A stretch of 6,813 bases of DNA from Bacillota bacterium (lineage in GTDB: Bacteria; Bacillota; GCA-003054495; Carboxydocellales; JAJZTU01), in contig JAJZTU010000186.1 of NCBI GenBank assembly GCA_021848765.1, forward strand, positions 1-6,813. Reading direction: 5' to 3'. A program made the translations under genes and the position numbers. The stretch's first letter is position 1. Each line of letters opens with the position of its first letter. Shown here piece by piece: positions 5,496 through 6,813 of the stretch. The notes under the pieces were generated by a model. The model did no database searches and was not told the origin of the DNA. It saw only the letters and a list, made by a program, of their open reading frames with translations.

Positions 5496-5550
5496 ATTAC
5501 ACCTTGCCACCGGCCCGGGGGACTTCTTTACGAAAAGGAGCTGAACTGAC

Positions 5551-6261
5551 TTGCCCAAAATCCTGGTAGTTGATGATGAAGCCCATATTGTAGAACTGGT
5601 CAAATTCAACCTGGAAAAAGAAGGCTACCAAGTTGAGGTTGCCACTGACGGACCAAGTGCAGTAGAAAAAGCGCTAAAGCTCGTTCCGGACATAATGGTT
5701 TTAGACATTATGCTCCCGGGGATGAACGGCCTGGAAGTCTGCCGGGCCCTGCACAACAACCCGGCCACCGGTGATATTCCCATCATCATGCTCACTGCCA
5801 AGAGCGAGGAGATCGACAAAGTCCTGGGCCTGGAAATGGGAGCGGATGACTATATGACCAAGCCCTTCAGCCCCAGAGAACTGGTGGCCAGGGTCAAAGC
5901 CAGGCTTAGGAGGGCACAGAAGGAAGCTGAGCGCAAGGCAGGCGATGAACGCCGTCTGGACTACGGTGACCTGGTAATTGATTTGGAGAGATTCGAAGTG
6001 TTCGCCCGGGGTAACCGGCTGGACCTAACCCCTAAAGAGTTTGAACTCCTGCGGCTGTTCCTGGCCAATCCGGGTAAAGTATTTTCCCGGGATGCCCTGC
6101 TGGAGAAAATCTGGGGCTATGACTACTACGGAGATACCCGGACCGTAGATGTACACATCCGTCACCTGCGCCAGAAAATTGAACAGGATCCCAGTAACCC
6201 TGCCTGTATAGAGACTGTCCGGGGAGTAGGCTATCGCCTGCGGGAGCGCAGCCAATGTTAA
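5551..6261 (+). CDS. OmpR/PhoB-family response regulator (PhoP-like)
   Basis: A 236-residue DNA-binding response regulator. The receiver domain (about 1-120) has the acidic pair Asp8-Asp9, phosphoacceptor Asp52 in VLDIMLPG, Thr82 in MLTAKSEE and Lys104 in TKPF. The winged-helix domain (about 133-232) carries LTPKEFELLRLF, RDALLEKIWGYDYYGDTRTVDVHIRHLRQKI in overlapping pieces, and the VRGVGYR wing. TTG start at 5551 is supported by AAGGAG (5535-5540) ten bases upstream and by the family N-terminus (PKILVVDDE); no better ATG or GTG lies nearby. Its stop overlaps the start of the histidine kinase. The sensor of that kinase looks PhoR-like, so control of phosphate uptake genes is the likely role, though PhoB, PhoP and WalR cannot be separated by sequence alone here. 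I leave the symbol empty for that reason. Confidence 0.93.
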   Translation: MPKILVVDDEAHIVELVKFNLEKEGYQVEVATDGPSAVEKALKLVPDIMVLDIMLPGMNGLEVCRALHNNPATGDIPIIMLTAKSEEIDKVLGLEMGADDYMTKPFSPRELVARVKARLRRAQKEAERKAGDERRLDYGDLVIDLERFEVFARGNRLDLTPKEFELLRLFLANPGKVFSRDALLEKIWGYDYYGDTRTVDVHIRHLRQKIEQDPSNPACIETVRGVGYRLRERSQC

Positions 6262-6813
6262 AAAAATTCCATTGGAAACTGACCATGATTTACTTTTCCC
6301 TTTTCCTGATTTCCTTTGGTATCGCCGGAGAGGTTCTTTCCCCTGTACTCATGAGATATTTTGAGGCTAATGAAGCAAGACACCTCGGTATGGAAAGTCA
6401 GCTGGTGCTCACCGCAGTTCGTCCATACCTGGGTGATAATCAGGCTGGGGAATTGGACAAGCTGGTTAAGGAAATGGGCAAAGACCTGGCTATCCGGATC
6501 ACGGTAATCGGACCGCAGGGGCAGGTGCTGGCTGAGTCCCAAAAAGATACTAAACAAATGGGCAATCACAGTGACCGCCCGGAGGTGCAGGAAGCCCTGC
6601 AGGGCAAAACCGGCTCTGCCGTCCGTTACAGCAATACCATGGGTTACCCTATGCTCTATATGGCTGTGCCGGTCAAGTTAGCCGGCGGAGCGCCCGGAGT
6701 TCTCAGGCTTGCTATCCCGATGACCAATATCCGCCAATCAGTTGCCCAAGTACGGCAAATTCTTATTGTGGGCACGGGAATAGCCCTGGCCTTGTCTACA
6801 ATCCTGGCTTTCT
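6255..6813 (+). CDS. PhoR/PnpS-like sensor histidine kinase, N-terminal part (3' end outside window)
   Basis: The first 186 codons of a membrane sensor kinase, open to the window edge. ATG 6255 overlaps the regulator's stop (ATGTTAA), and GGGAG (6242-6246) lies eight bases upstream, so translation is probably coupled. A first membrane helix covers about residues 10-30, an outside sensor region about 33-163, and a second helix begins near 168. The sensor contains DRPEVQEALQGKTG (107-120) followed by RYSNT and YMAVPV, the pattern of PhoR/PnpS cache-like sensors. HAMP, PAS, H-box and ATPase domains must lie beyond the window. The partner is the regulator just upstream. Kinase identity rests on context and sensor layout because no catalytic residue is visible. 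A phosphate-sensing role is likely but inferred. Confidence 0.85.
   Translation, partial: MLKKFHWKLTMIYFSLFLISFGIAGEVLSPVLMRYFEANEARHLGMESQLVLTAVRPYLGDNQAGELDKLVKEMGKDLAIRITVIGPQGQVLAESQKDTKQMGNHSDRPEVQEALQGKTGSAVRYSNTMGYPMLYMAVPVKLAGGAPGVLRLAIPMTNIRQSVAQVRQILIVGTGIALALSTILAF

Noticed and set aside
6258..6569. A minus-strand frame over the kinase start
   Set aside because: The plus strand carries an uninterrupted sensor kinase frame with coupled start and family motifs; the antisense frame has none.
1..6813. CRISPR array, tRNA or rRNA
   Set aside because: No regularly spaced repeats, cloverleaf or rRNA-like stretch was found; the only tandem repeat has two units.

Overview
The window reads as chromosomal DNA from a spore-forming, low-to-mid GC Firmicute, most like the Desulfotomaculum/Pelotomaculum group of Clostridia. 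The grounds are strong AGGAGG-type ribosome binding sites, use of GTG and TTG starts, a YlmC/YmxH sporulation-family gene next to pgeF (the ylmC-ylmD order known from Bacillus), and promoter-like sites resembling those of sporulation sigma factors. The genus is an inference from gene content and style, not a proof.

Layout. (1) 1-417: the 3' end of a phosphatidylserine decarboxylase gene, closed by a strong terminator. (2) About 468-2332: an AT-rich accessory segment holding one gene, an AIPR-family protein (abortive infection / phage resistance) with a nuclease-like N-terminus. It has its own palindrome-bearing promoter region, a possible hairpin around its ribosome binding site, and its own terminator. 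(3) 2360-2506, minus strand: a 48-residue hydrophilic protein with a textbook ribosome binding site and a possible forespore-type promoter, convergent with the AIPR gene. (4) About 2561-2907: a gene-poor stretch with a tandem 21-bp repeat resembling an insertion sequence end, a long-range inverted repeat, two mini-ORFs and a terminator. (5) 3033-4166: an FtsW/SpoVE-type SEDS glycosyltransferase. (6) 4243-4521: a PRC-barrel YlmC/YmxH protein, then a terminator. (7) 4665-5495: pgeF (YlmD). (8) 5551-6261 and 6255 to the window end: a PhoB/PhoP-type response regulator and its overlapping PhoR-type membrane histidine kinase, truncated by the window edge.

How they work together. The backbone genes concern the cell envelope and the cell cycle (phospholipid, septal or spore peptidoglycan, muropeptide housekeeping) and end in a two-component system likely to sense phosphate. 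The AIPR segment differs in base composition and codon use and is sealed off by terminators on both sides, so it is best read as a horizontally acquired single-gene defence cassette inserted between core genes. It is the most interesting part of the window. I see no integrase, transposase gene, tRNA, rRNA or CRISPR array.
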